Below are positions 43,384 to 51,745 of a stretch of DNA of 64,000 nt, piece by piece. Source of the DNA: CAYQZD01 sp964421875 (lineage in GTDB: Bacteria > Electryoneota > Tariuqbacteria > Tariuqbacterales > Tariuqbacteraceae); assembly GCA_964421875.1 (NCBI GenBank), contig CAYQZD010000003.1:11296-75295 (forward strand), in the 5' to 3' direction. Within the stretch, counting starts at the first letter, position 1; every line of letters begins with the position of its first letter. The translations under genes and the position numbers were made by a program. The notes below the pieces were generated by a model, which had not been told where the DNA came from, searched no databases, and worked only from the letters and a program-made list of their open reading frames with translations.

Positions 43384-44124
43384 TTACCCTATCGTTATCA
43401 ACGCCAAATCCGGCGCAAAATCCTCCCCCATCCTCCGGTAAGATGGATATCCTTCACCGCAGGCGGAACATTCCGGAACAACCTCAATCTTCTCCGCTTC
43501 CAATCCCGCCGCCGCCAGTTTCATCACCGCGATGCGCTTCAAATCCAGGTGCGTCCCTCCGGCATCGACATAGCTTATCAACCCCCTCGGCAGAGGCTTG
43601 AACGCAGCCACTCTATCCGCTTCAACCGTGTAACAGCAGGCGCCGATACCAACCCCTATCAGCGCGCTTAACTCACTCGGCGGGGTAGTCGAGCAGCTTA
43701 TTACCGTATCAATCAGATTTTCCAGCACCCCCCCAGCCAGCCCCTTCCACCCCGTATGAGTGATACCGACAACGCTTTGTGCATCATCCCAGACGAACAC
43801 CGGCAGGCAGTCGGCGGTAGTAACCGCTAAGATAAGCCCCGGCGCAGTCGTGACCAGCCCGTCGGTCGCCGGGAAAGCCTCCTCCAGGTTGAAAGCCCCC
43901 CTCCCCCGGTCCTCGAATGTCACCCGCCTCACCCGATTGCCGTGACCCAGCGCCGGCGCAGTAAGGTTCTCCAAACTTAAATCGAGCTTATCAAGGAACC
44001 GTTTCCGATTTTTTATCGTTTCCCGCGCAGAGCCGCGCGCGTAAGTCATATTGCCCTCGGCGAGTCCGCTCTGGGCGATGATAATTTCACCGCTTCCGGC
44101 GCGGTTTTGGATTCTGCGAAACAA
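43384..44124 (-). CDS. pgeF: PgeF/YfiH multicopper-fold (DUF152) protein
   Basis: A 246-residue protein of the YfiH/PgeF/FAMIN family. Motifs are VTTADCLPVFVWD, GITHTGWKGLAGGVL and GVGIGACCYTVEADR, which supply the conserved His and Cys site. Family members have been reported as peptidoglycan editing factors and as purine-nucleoside phosphorylase/adenosine deaminase enzymes. TTG at 44124 starts five bases after the stop of the 2Fe-2S subunit gene, so it is probably co-transcribed with xanthine-dehydrogenase subunits. That context favours a purine-nucleoside role here, by inference. Confidence 0.9.
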   Translation of the reverse strand: MFRRIQNRAGSGEIIIAQSGLAEGNMTYARGSARETIKNRKRFLDKLDLSLENLTAPALGHGNRVRRVTFEDRGRGAFNLEEAFPATDGLVTTAPGLILAVTTADCLPVFVWDDAQSVVGITHTGWKGLAGGVLENLIDTVISCSTTPPSELSALIGVGIGACCYTVEADRVAAFKPLPRGLISYVDAGGTHLDLKRIAVMKLAAAGLEAEKIEVVPECSACGEGYPSYRRMGEDFAPDLALITIG

Positions 44125-44129
44125 AGTAA

Positions 44130-44597
44130 TCAGCCCAGAGGCTCCGCCGCGGCTTTCACCGCCTCAATTATCTTAGCGTAGCCGGTGCAGCGGCATAGAT
44201 TCCCCGATAATCCGGCTTTGATTTCCGCTTCCGTAGGATGAGGATTGGCCTCCAACAAAGCTATAGCGGACATAATCATCCCCGGCGTGCAAAAACCGCA
44301 CTGAACCGCACCCTTATCCACAAAAGCCCGCTGCAAAGGATGAAGTTGAGTCCCCTTCGCCAATCCTTCGATAGTGATGATATCGCAGCCATCGACTGAA
44401 ACCGCAGGCGTCAGGCAAGATAGCTTCGCCTTGCCGTCGATAATCACAGTGCAAGCGCCGCAGTCCCCCTCGCCGCACCCGCGCTTGACGCCGCTTAAAC
44501 CCAACACATCCCGCAAAAGCTTCAACAGCATCATCTGAGGCGCTATTTGAAGCGTATGCTTCTCCCCGTTGACAGTGATATTGATGGGTACTTTCAT
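44130..44597 (-). CDS. Xanthine dehydrogenase-family 2Fe-2S subunit
   Basis: A 155-residue small subunit with two 2Fe-2S clusters. The plant-type cluster ligands are in KRGCGEGDCGACTV and the later cysteine of AKLSC. The helical-bundle cluster ligands are QCGFCTPGM and LCRCTGY. It passes electrons from the molybdenum centre to the FAD subunit. Its ATG overlaps the stop of the FAD subunit gene by four bases. Confidence 0.95.
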   Translation of the reverse strand: MKVPINITVNGEKHTLQIAPQMMLLKLLRDVLGLSGVKRGCGEGDCGACTVIIDGKAKLSCLTPAVSVDGCDIITIEGLAKGTQLHPLQRAFVDKGAVQCGFCTPGMIMSAIALLEANPHPTEAEIKAGLSGNLCRCTGYAKIIEAVKAAAEPLG

Positions 44598-45451
44598 CTC
44601 CGCGCCTCCTCCATTGCTTGAGGTACAGCCCTGCGGGTCAAAACCTTCACCATCTCCCGCCGGTACTCCGCGGTAGTCCGCACATCGTCAATAGGACGGC
44701 ATGACTCCGCCGCCGCGTCAGCGGCGCGGGTGACACTATCCTCGTCTCCGGCGATGCCGGTCAGGATTTCCTCGGCGCTAATTGCCCGCATCGGAACCGG
44801 CGCCACTGCCCCCAACACAATTCGCGCTTTACCCACCTTCCCCCCCTCAATCCTTACCAATGCCGCCACCCCCACCTGCGCGATTTCCATCGCATTCCGA
44901 CGGCCTAATTTCAAGTAAACCGCCCCGCTCCCGGATTCTGGAACAGGAACGATAATGTCGCTGAGGATTTCTCCCGGACGAAGAACCGTCTCACCGGGAC
45001 CTGTGAAAAAATCGGCGGCGGCGACCCGACGCTTCCCCTCCCCCGAGGACAGCTCGAATTCAGCCTCCAGGCAAATCAAACCGGGCAGAAGGTCGCCCGC
45101 AGGAGAAGCGTTACAAATGTTCCCGCCGATGGTCCCCATATTCCGAATCTGAGGACCCGCCATCGTCAAGGCGGATTGGGGCAGAATCGGTACCTTTTTC
45201 CACAGCGGTTCCGAAACTGTTATGTCAGCGTGCGTAGCCAGCGGCCCAATATGGATTGCGCCGGAAACCGCCTCAATACGCCCCAAATCCGGTATCCGTT
45301 TCAAGTCCACCATAGCCTCAACCGCCAACAGCCCCTTCTTCAGCCGCGGAACCATATCGGTCCCCCCGGCGAACACTTTCGCGCCGGGGCGGTCAAGCAG
45401 TTCGATGGCTTCTTCGATACTCTCAGGTCGATAATAATTGAATTGCTGCAT
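44594..45451 (-). CDS. Xanthine dehydrogenase-family FAD-binding subunit
   Basis: A 285-residue medium subunit with the FAD-binding PCMH-type fold. AKVFAGGTDMVPRLKKG contacts FAD, IRNMGTIGGNICNASPAGD is the signature loop, and the C-terminal CO-dehydrogenase flavoprotein-like domain covers about 170-280. It is the first gene of the operon; the 2Fe-2S subunit, pgeF, sulfotransferase and molybdenum subunit genes follow. It transfers electrons to NAD or another acceptor. Confidence 0.94.
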   Translation of the reverse strand: MQQFNYYRPESIEEAIELLDRPGAKVFAGGTDMVPRLKKGLLAVEAMVDLKRIPDLGRIEAVSGAIHIGPLATHADITVSEPLWKKVPILPQSALTMAGPQIRNMGTIGGNICNASPAGDLLPGLICLEAEFELSSGEGKRRVAAADFFTGPGETVLRPGEILSDIIVPVPESGSGAVYLKLGRRNAMEIAQVGVAALVRIEGGKVGKARIVLGAVAPVPMRAISAEEILTGIAGDEDSVTRAADAAAESCRPIDDVRTTAEYRREMVKVLTRRAVPQAMEEARR

Positions 45452-46098
45452 AGTTCCTGTAATATAATGAATCTTTAAACATATCTTCTATCGTTCCCCT
45501 CGATCCCACGCTCCCGCGTGGGAATGCATAACAATATTAATTGTCATTGCGAACGAAGTGAATCAATCGAGTTATTCTGCATTAAGTCAGGTCTTTAGCG
45601 AAGCGGAGACCTGACTTCTGTGGCGCAGGATCGCCCTAAATTGTCCGAGAATTAATGTATTTAGAGTCGTGGGGTGGGTTCTTAACCCACCAATTTACAA
45701 GTCATTCCGGCGCAGCCGGAATCTTTCTTTCCCCCCTTAGAATAAGAGGGGCAGGGGAGATTTACTCGTTGCACGCTCCCGCATAAGAATGTATAAACCT
45801 CCAACAATCGGTAAAGTGCGTGAATGAACAATCATCTGTGCTGTCGAGTCTCCGCTTTAGACATCAAACCATAGTAAACCTCGTGCCGCAAAATCCCCCA
45901 CTCTGCGACATCCCGGCGCGTCTGAATGGCCCGCCCTACATACTAACGAAATATCCGTAATAGCCTGCGTATCTTTTTCACCAACCACCAAACACCAAAC
46001 ACCATTTCCACCATCGAAAATTGGAACTTTTAATTTGAATATATTAATTTCAGATATATGAGCGAGTATAAAGCGAATTTAAACCGAAAAGGAGCGTT
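45452..46098. repeat. Composite repeat region between divergent genes
   Basis: CCTCGATCCCACGC palindrome copy (45498-45530), GTCATTGCGAACGAAGTGAA fragment (45542), GTCAGGTCTTTAGCGAAGCG palindrome (45586-45616), GTGGGTTCTTAACCCACC with CATTCCGGCGCAGCCGGAAT (45673-45722), then CTCTGCGACAT, a CCCGGCGCGTCTGAATGGCC module, and ACCAAAC-type heptamers (about 45981-46008). The last 90 bases are the leader of the ferritin-like gene, with AAAGGAGCGTT before its ATG. Confidence 0.8.
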
Positions 46099-46632
46099 AT
46101 GTCCAAAGTCAATCCCGAAATCGAATCGCTGAAACTGGCGCTTAAAACCGAAGAGGACGGACGAAAAATGTACCTGAAGTCGGTGGAGAAAGTCACCAAT
46201 CCTTTAGCGAAGTCCACACTTGCTAAACTCGCGGAAGAGGAGCTTCATCACATCGAAGCGATAAAGGAGTTTTATGATAAACTATCCTCCCAAACCGGCG
46301 GCGATCCCGAAGTGGACTATGACAAAGTAGTGAACTATGAACTCCGCAGAAAAACCATCTTTGAAGCCGCCCGCAATCGGATGGAAGCCACTGTCGAGGA
46401 AGACCCTGACTCCATCAACGCCTATCACGCCGCGATGAAATTCGAAGAGGACGGAGCAAATATGTACAAAGAACTTGAGGCTAATACCGACAACGCCAAA
46501 GCTAAAGCCCTCTACGCCTTCCTTTTCGAACAGGAGAGCGAACATTACCGCCTGCTCTCGGAAACCCTGCTCTACCTGGAAAATCCCGCAATGTGGTTCG
46601 ACGAGCAGGAAAAATGGAGTTTCGAGGGATAA
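46099..46632 (+). CDS. Ferritin-like/rubrerythrin-family di-iron protein
   Basis: A 177-residue four-helix ferritin-like protein. Two E-x-x-H/E helices are visible: KTEEDGRKMYLK with EEELHHIEAIK, and KFEEDGANMYKE with EQESEHYRLLSE, giving the di-iron ligands. There is no C-terminal rubredoxin domain, so it is the short erythrin/rubrerythrin-like form. These proteins detoxify peroxide or handle iron in anaerobes and microaerophiles. A good ribosome binding site (AAAGGAG) precedes the ATG. It is one of few plus-strand genes here and probably has its own promoter in the AT-rich leader. Confidence 0.88.
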   Translation: MSKVNPEIESLKLALKTEEDGRKMYLKSVEKVTNPLAKSTLAKLAEEELHHIEAIKEFYDKLSSQTGGDPEVDYDKVVNYELRRKTIFEAARNRMEATVEEDPDSINAYHAAMKFEEDGANMYKELEANTDNAKAKALYAFLFEQESEHYRLLSETLLYLENPAMWFDEQEKWSFEG

Positions 46633-46644
46633 TCCCCCCTTCAC

Positions 46645-48189
46645 CTACCGCCCAGCCTTGAAATCGGCGATTATTTTCCGTATCGAATCCTCGCTGATTC
46701 CTTCGCCGTAAGAATTGTTCGCGGTAGTTTCCCCCGGCTCGGAATCATCCCTCACCGGGCGGTAGCGAAACTGCTCGTCGTAACGCCAGCGAACAGATTG
46801 AGCTTCGTCCGGCGTTTGGAGACCCTCCCCGGCTTGGAGGGGAGTCGTTTCCAACGCCAAACGCTTGAAATTCAAGAGGTGCATCGGAGTTACATTATCC
46901 CCGGTTATCGATCCGCCCCAGGTGCCGCACCCCAAAGTCAACGCCGGAGGCAAAGCAGTGGTCAATCCCACCGCGCCGTGAGTCGCAGGAGTGTTCACCA
47001 AAACCCGCATTACCGGTTTTTCCAGCGCGAAACGCTCCACCACATTATCATCCCTGCTATGCAGAGCCATCGTGTGCCCCAGACCGCCGTGACGGATGAT
47101 TTTTAAGCACATCTCACACCCCTCCTCCCATCCGTCCACCACATAATAGCATATCACCGGCGACAGCTTTTCTATCGAAAGCGGGTAATCCTCCCCCACT
47201 CCGCCGATTTCCACAACTAACATCTTCGTATCCTCCGGAACGCTGAATCCCGCAATCTCCGCAATCTTAGCCGAGGACTGCCCCACAATTCGCGGATTCA
47301 CCTTCAATCCCGGCAGTATCATCGCCTTTTCCAACAACGAAATCTCCTCCGGGGAACAAAAGTGCGAGCCCGTCGATTTCAACAGCGCTCTGACTTCAGA
47401 GTCTAAGCTCCGGTCCACCACTATCGATTGCTCAGAGGAGCAAACTGTCCCGTAGTCGAAACATTTGGAAACTGTGATGTCGTTCACCGCTTTCACCGGG
47501 TCGGCGGTCTTTTCGATGAAGGCGGGGACATTGCCCGGTCCTACGCCGTAAGCAGGTTTGCCCGAACTGTAAGCGGCTTTAACCAGTGCAGTCCCCCCGG
47601 TGGCGAGCACCACGCCCACTTTGGGGAGGCTCATCAGCTCGTTGGTTCCGGCGAGTTCAGGCACGGTCATACAGAGGACAGAATCCTCCGGCGCGCCACC
47701 CTCCATCGCCGCCCGCTGCATAACCGCCGCCGTCTCCCGAATACAGTTCACCGCCGCAGGATGAGGCGACAAAACCACGCTGTTCCGCGCCTTCAAAGCG
47801 ATGATGGCTTTGTAGAGCGCAGTGGAAGTGGGATTGGTGGAAGGGATAATCGCCGCCACCACCCCCATCGGCTCCGCCACCCGACGCACCGGGCACGGAT
47901 CGTCTAAAAAGCCCACCGTCTTCATATCCTTGATATAAGCCCAGAGATTGGCGGTGGCAAGGTGATTCTTCGCCAGTTTGTCCTCCCATCGCCCGAATCC
48001 GGTCTCCTCCGACGCCATCTTCGCCAGCCGCTCCGAAGCTTCAAAACCCGCGCGCGCCATACTCTCAGCAATGCGGTCCACAGCATCCTGACTGAAACCG
48101 CGCAGTTCCTGAGCAGCGGCGAAGGCTTGGTCGGTGAGAGTCCGCGCTTCCTGAATAGACAGTAGGTCGTTATCGGTAAGCTGGCTCAT
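46645..48189 (-). CDS. CoA-acylating aldehyde dehydrogenase (EutE/SucD-like)
   Basis: A 514-residue aldehyde dehydrogenase of the acylating group, which converts an aldehyde plus CoA and NAD to an acyl-CoA. Motifs are IPSTNPTSTALYKAIIALK, TGGTALVKAAYSSGKPAYGVG and the catalytic cysteine in FDYGTVCSSEQSIV, with THGAVGLTT near the end. It matches the acetaldehyde or succinate-semialdehyde type rather than standard NAD(P) ALDHs. No alcohol dehydrogenase or shell protein is next to it, so there is no sign of a microcompartment. The substrate is unknown. Confidence 0.88.
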   Translation of the reverse strand: MSQLTDNDLLSIQEARTLTDQAFAAAQELRGFSQDAVDRIAESMARAGFEASERLAKMASEETGFGRWEDKLAKNHLATANLWAYIKDMKTVGFLDDPCPVRRVAEPMGVVAAIIPSTNPTSTALYKAIIALKARNSVVLSPHPAAVNCIRETAAVMQRAAMEGGAPEDSVLCMTVPELAGTNELMSLPKVGVVLATGGTALVKAAYSSGKPAYGVGPGNVPAFIEKTADPVKAVNDITVSKCFDYGTVCSSEQSIVVDRSLDSEVRALLKSTGSHFCSPEEISLLEKAMILPGLKVNPRIVGQSSAKIAEIAGFSVPEDTKMLVVEIGGVGEDYPLSIEKLSPVICYYVVDGWEEGCEMCLKIIRHGGLGHTMALHSRDDNVVERFALEKPVMRVLVNTPATHGAVGLTTALPPALTLGCGTWGGSITGDNVTPMHLLNFKRLALETTPLQAGEGLQTPDEAQSVRWRYDEQFRYRPVRDDSEPGETTANNSYGEGISEDSIRKIIADFKAGR

Positions 48190-48488
48190 TACATAAGCTG
48201 TATGATTTTAATAATATGTTAAGATAGAGGCAGCGTTCAAAAATAATGTCATTGCGAACGAAGTGAAGCAATCGGGTAATATTCCGAGTTAAGTCAGGTC
48301 TTAAGCGAAGCGTTTCCTCGTTCCCACGCTCCAGCGTGGGAATGCATACAGACGTAGTAGGCGGGGGATTCATCCCCCCACAGAATTTGTTGGGGGACAA
48401 GCATCTGTCTTCGGGCTTTGGTCTTCGGTTCTCCGTTCTCCGTTATCTGTTCTCAGTTCTCAGTTCTCAGTTATCTGTTCTCCGTTAT
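48190..48488. repeat. Repeat cluster ending in a heptamer array at a stop codon
   Basis: GTCATTGCGAACGAAGTGAA (48248), CCTCGTTCCCACGC palindrome (48316-48348), GGCGGGGGATTCATCCCCCC (48360-48379), then nine 7-bp units TCGGTTC, TCCGTTC, TCCGTTA, TCTGTTC, TCAGTTC x2, TCAGTTA, TCTGTTC, TCCGTTA (48425-48487), directly followed by the aminotransferase stop codon (48489-48491). Confidence 0.92.
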
Positions 48489-49577
48489 CTACAATTCCCT
48501 CAACGCCCGCCGAATATTCTCCAGCCCCTCTTTAAGTATCCCGCCCGGAATCCCATACCCCAGCCTGAAACCCCGGGGATATTCGAAAAAACGCCCCGGC
48601 ATCACCAGCGTCCTATACCCTTCAAACAGCAGCCGCTGCAGTTTCTCCGCTTTGTCAGAGCTCTCGGTCAATAGAAACGCGCTCACACCGCCGTCAGGCT
48701 TGACCCAGTCCAGCTCCGCGGTGGAATTCACAAACTCCTCCACCACCGGCAGGTTTTCCCGCATCAACTCCTCCGCAGCCCCGGCGAAACTCTCGAACAG
48801 CGCCTCCTCACCCAACACTCGAGCCGCGATATGTTCCGTGAACGAGGGCGTAGTACCCACCGCCAAATCGAACGCGTCCCGCAAAACATTCGCCGCCGCA
48901 CCCGGCGCAAAAATCCACCCCGCACGAAGCGGTCCTAATCCGAAAGCCTTGGTCAGACTGGAAGTCACTAAAATATTGTCCGCCAGCAGAAATGAGGTCT
49001 TAGGCCCCTTGCCAAAATAGAACTCCAGATAAACCTCATCCACCAACAGCCATCCACCAAGCTCCCCCATAATCTGCGCCATCGCCCTTAAATCTTCATC
49101 GGGGATAAGTACGCCACTGGGATTGTGAAGGTTGGTCAATACCGCCATCCGCGTTTCGCCGCTCAGCAATGACTGAAACTCGTCCAAGTCGATGCGCCAC
49201 CCGTTTTCCCGGCGGCGAGGGACATACTTGACCTCAGCTCCCGACAGCTTGAGCGCGTTGGGGAGAGGATCGTAAACCGGAGTCTCCACGATAACTTCAT
49301 CGCCGGGCGATAGTAAGGCTATGAAAAGTAAAAAGTTAGCCCCGCTGGTGCCGATAGAGGAAACGATGTTATCCTGAGGCACCCCGTACCGGAGACTAAG
49401 CGCCGCTAAATACTCCTCAAGTCCGTAACCGTGATGAACCGAAACCGGCTCCTCCCCCGGCGAAGTGTCAAGGTCGCTGAATTTCCCCGTGTAGTGCAGT
49501 CCCGACATACCCAGGTTCAGCCGGGGCATCTCCACCTTCTTTATCCACTTCAAATAAGGAGACTCGAAATCCCTCAT
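48489..49577 (-). CDS. Class I/II PLP-dependent aminotransferase
   Basis: A 362-residue fold-type I aminotransferase. SSIGTSGANFLLFIALL binds cofactor phosphate, LTNLHNPSGVLIPD and LVDEVYLEFYFG are the usual active-site segments, and the Schiff-base lysine is in TSSLTKAFGLGPLRAGW. LGYGIPGG contains no clear arginine for the substrate carboxylate beyond FRLGYG. The amino-acid substrate is unknown. It overlaps the upstream lipid-kinase gene by ATGA. Confidence 0.88.
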   Translation of the reverse strand: MRDFESPYLKWIKKVEMPRLNLGMSGLHYTGKFSDLDTSPGEEPVSVHHGYGLEEYLAALSLRYGVPQDNIVSSIGTSGANFLLFIALLSPGDEVIVETPVYDPLPNALKLSGAEVKYVPRRRENGWRIDLDEFQSLLSGETRMAVLTNLHNPSGVLIPDEDLRAMAQIMGELGGWLLVDEVYLEFYFGKGPKTSFLLADNILVTSSLTKAFGLGPLRAGWIFAPGAAANVLRDAFDLAVGTTPSFTEHIAARVLGEEALFESFAGAAEELMRENLPVVEEFVNSTAELDWVKPDGGVSAFLLTESSDKAEKLQRLLFEGYRTLVMPGRFFEYPRGFRLGYGIPGGILKEGLENIRRALREL

Positions 49578-50452
49578 CTCTTCCTCCCCACCGCGATTTT
49601 CAAAGCTTTCGGCAGCACCTTGATTTTAAGCGTGTTCTCCTGCCCCATTAAATCGCCGTCCACATGAACCGGACCCAAAGGTTCGCTTATAATCGTAACT
49701 TTCTTTATCTTGAGGATAGTGGTTGCAGGAACCCGTTTGATTCTGCCCGTGAAAAGCTTGGGCAGGTGGTAAAGAATCAGCAGAGGACTCATCCGCTTGA
49801 TGATACACAAATCCAGATAACCGTCCATCGGGTCGGCGTCGGGAGCCACCCGCACTCCCCCGCCGTATTGCGCCAGGTTGGCGGCGGTGATGAGGATGGG
49901 TTCGACGTCGATTTCACCCTCTTCTATCACAATCTTCATTTTGGGAGGTCTGTAGCCGAGAAAAGACCTGATGGAGGAGACAATGTAAGAAAGAAGCCCT
50001 CGGCGGGGGCCGGCATTGAAAAGCCTGGTGATATGAGCATCCATCCCCGCGCCGCAGGTCACCAGAAATATCCGCCCGTTCACTTCCCCCAAATCCATCC
50101 AATCGAATTCCGGCTCCAAAAGCATGGGAACTGCTTTCTTACGGGATAGCGGGATACCGAAATGACGGGCAAAACCGTTGCCCGAACCGGCAGGGACCAC
50201 ACCCAGAGCCGTATCAGAACCTAAAAGACCCCGGGCCACATCGTTGATAGTGCCGTCGCCGCCAACCGCTATCACCATATCCAGCTTCTCCTCCGCAGCC
50301 TTACGGGCGTACTTCTCCCCGTCCCCCACTTTCCAGGTAGAAATAATCTCAAAATCGTGTCCGCTGGGACCCCAGCTCTGCTGAATATAGCGGACTACTG
50401 CTTCCCAGTTCTTGATACCGGAAAATGGATTGACAATAAAAAGGACTTTCAA
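49574..50452 (-). CDS. Diacylglycerol kinase-family lipid kinase (YegS/DgkB-like)
   Basis: A 292-residue protein of the DAGK/YegS/BmrU family. The N-terminal nucleotide-binding domain contains FIVNPFSG and VAVGGDGTINDVARGL. GVVPAGSGNGFARHFGIPL is the second conserved block. The C-terminal beta domain ends near GPVHVDGDLMG. It phosphorylates diacylglycerol or a related lipid or sphingoid base at the membrane. The start is TTG at 50452. A family-H repeat (50503-50590) lies just upstream. Confidence 0.92.
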   Translation of the reverse strand: MKVLFIVNPFSGIKNWEAVVRYIQQSWGPSGHDFEIISTWKVGDGEKYARKAAEEKLDMVIAVGGDGTINDVARGLLGSDTALGVVPAGSGNGFARHFGIPLSRKKAVPMLLEPEFDWMDLGEVNGRIFLVTCGAGMDAHITRLFNAGPRRGLLSYIVSSIRSFLGYRPPKMKIVIEEGEIDVEPILITAANLAQYGGGVRVAPDADPMDGYLDLCIIKRMSPLLILYHLPKLFTGRIKRVPATTILKIKKVTIISEPLGPVHVDGDLMGQENTLKIKVLPKALKIAVGRKR

Positions 50453-50923
50453 TTGCGTTCTGAATTATGGAGGTTGATTGTAGGTTTAATATACATTCAT
50501 TCTGAAAATAGTGGCAGCGCTAATACGCGAGCCGTAAATTTTCATCTTAAATTGCGCAAGGTCGCGATAGAGACCCTCGAATGAGGGTTTAATATAATAT
50601 TACTGCAATTAATTTCAACTGTGATAGGCAAAAACATCGCGGCTTCCCTCGTTCCCACGCTCCAGCGTGGGAATGCATACCATCTCCGATAACGGCTATA
50701 ACGTTGCGCTATGCCTTTAGCGAAGCGGAGACCTGACAGTGTTCTCGTTTCCCCTCGTTCCCACGCTCCCGCGTGCGAATGCATACTAGGGAATCTGTCA
50801 TTGCGCACAAAAGAGTGGGTTCTTAACCCACCAATTTACAAGTCATTCCGGCGTAACCGGAATCCTTCTTCCTAGTGAGCTTTCAAATGAACGCCCGCTG
50901 CAACGGGATGAACCTCCCGCCTA
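50453..50923. repeat. Family H copy and dispersed palindromes
   Basis: A family-H element at 50503-50590. Two CCTCGTTCCCACGC palindrome copies at 50647-50679 and 50753-50785, separated by a TTTAGCGAAGCGGAGACCTG fragment (about 50716). A GTGGGTTCTTAACCCACC/CATTCCGGCGTAACCGGAAT module at 50814-50863. No gene. Confidence 0.85.
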
Positions 50924-51745
50924 CTACCTATCACACCTTTGGCACCGAGGACAATAAAAAGAACTCCTACCCCCCGAAACCATCCGCTGAATCTCTGCAC
51001 CGCAAACCGGACACTCCTCCCCCGCCTTGCCGTAAACCCGGAGAAAGTCCTGGAATCCCCCCGAATCCATATCCGGTCGTTTGTAATCAGAGATGGTGGT
51101 GCCGCAGCATTCGATCGCTTCCCCCAATACCGCCCGAATCTCCGATACTAAACCTTCAAGCCGCTCCCGTGATAAAACCTGACACCCGGTCGAAGGATGA
51201 ATCCCGGCTCGATAAAGTATCTCTGAGACGTAGATATTCCCTAACCCCGCTATCACCGACTGGTCCAGCAGCAGCTCCTTAATCGCCCGCCTGCGTCTAA
51301 CGAACGCATCGGCTAAGTAATCGGCGCTGAATTCCGAATTCAGCGGTTCCGCGCCCAGTCTTTCTATCGCAGGGATAACAGCCCCGGAACCGTAATACCT
51401 GAGACGACCGAAACGACGGACATCATCCATCGCCAAACCGAACCGCTCGAACTCGAAACGTGCCACAGTGTGTTTGCCCGAAGCGGTTCCCTTCTCCACG
51501 AGTCTGAATACGCCGGTCATCCCCAGATGAGCTAAAATAATTCCCTCGGAAAGCCGGAACAGCAGATACTTACCCCGCCGCTCAACCGCTTCGATTCGCT
51601 TCCCCGATACCGACCTTACAAACTCCGCCGAACTTTGTCCCCGCAAATAACTCTCCCGCAGTACCGAACAACCTGTGATGATTCTGCCCTTCAGTGCAGG
51701 CGCCAACTCCCGGCGCACCGTTTCAACTTCAGGAAGTTCCGGCAT
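50924..51745 (-). CDS. mutM: Formamidopyrimidine-DNA glycosylase MutM (Fpg)
   Basis: About 273 residues. The catalytic N-terminal proline follows Met1 in MPELPEVETVRREL, which fixes the start at the ATG at 51745; the GTG at 51748 is rejected because Pro2 must be exposed. LAHLGMTGVFRL, QSVIAGLGNIYVSEILYRAG (helix-two-turn-helix) and the C-terminal zinc finger CPVCG...YCPRCQR are all present. It excises 8-oxoguanine and opened purines. The ATG overlaps the upstream ALDH stop by one base (TGATG). Confidence 0.96.
   Translation of the reverse strand: MPELPEVETVRRELAPALKGRIITGCSVLRESYLRGQSSAEFVRSVSGKRIEAVERRGKYLLFRLSEGIILAHLGMTGVFRLVEKGTASGKHTVARFEFERFGLAMDDVRRFGRLRYYGSGAVIPAIERLGAEPLNSEFSADYLADAFVRRRRAIKELLLDQSVIAGLGNIYVSEILYRAGIHPSTGCQVLSRERLEGLVSEIRAVLGEAIECCGTTISDYKRPDMDSGGFQDFLRVYGKAGEECPVCGAEIQRMVSGGRSSFYCPRCQRCDR

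Noticed and set aside
46645..48189. Part of a bacterial microcompartment operon
   Set aside because: The acylating aldehyde dehydrogenase has no shell-protein or alcohol-dehydrogenase neighbour.
50542..50808. 88-residue minus-strand frame
   Set aside because: It is translated from two dispersed palindrome copies and a family-H element.
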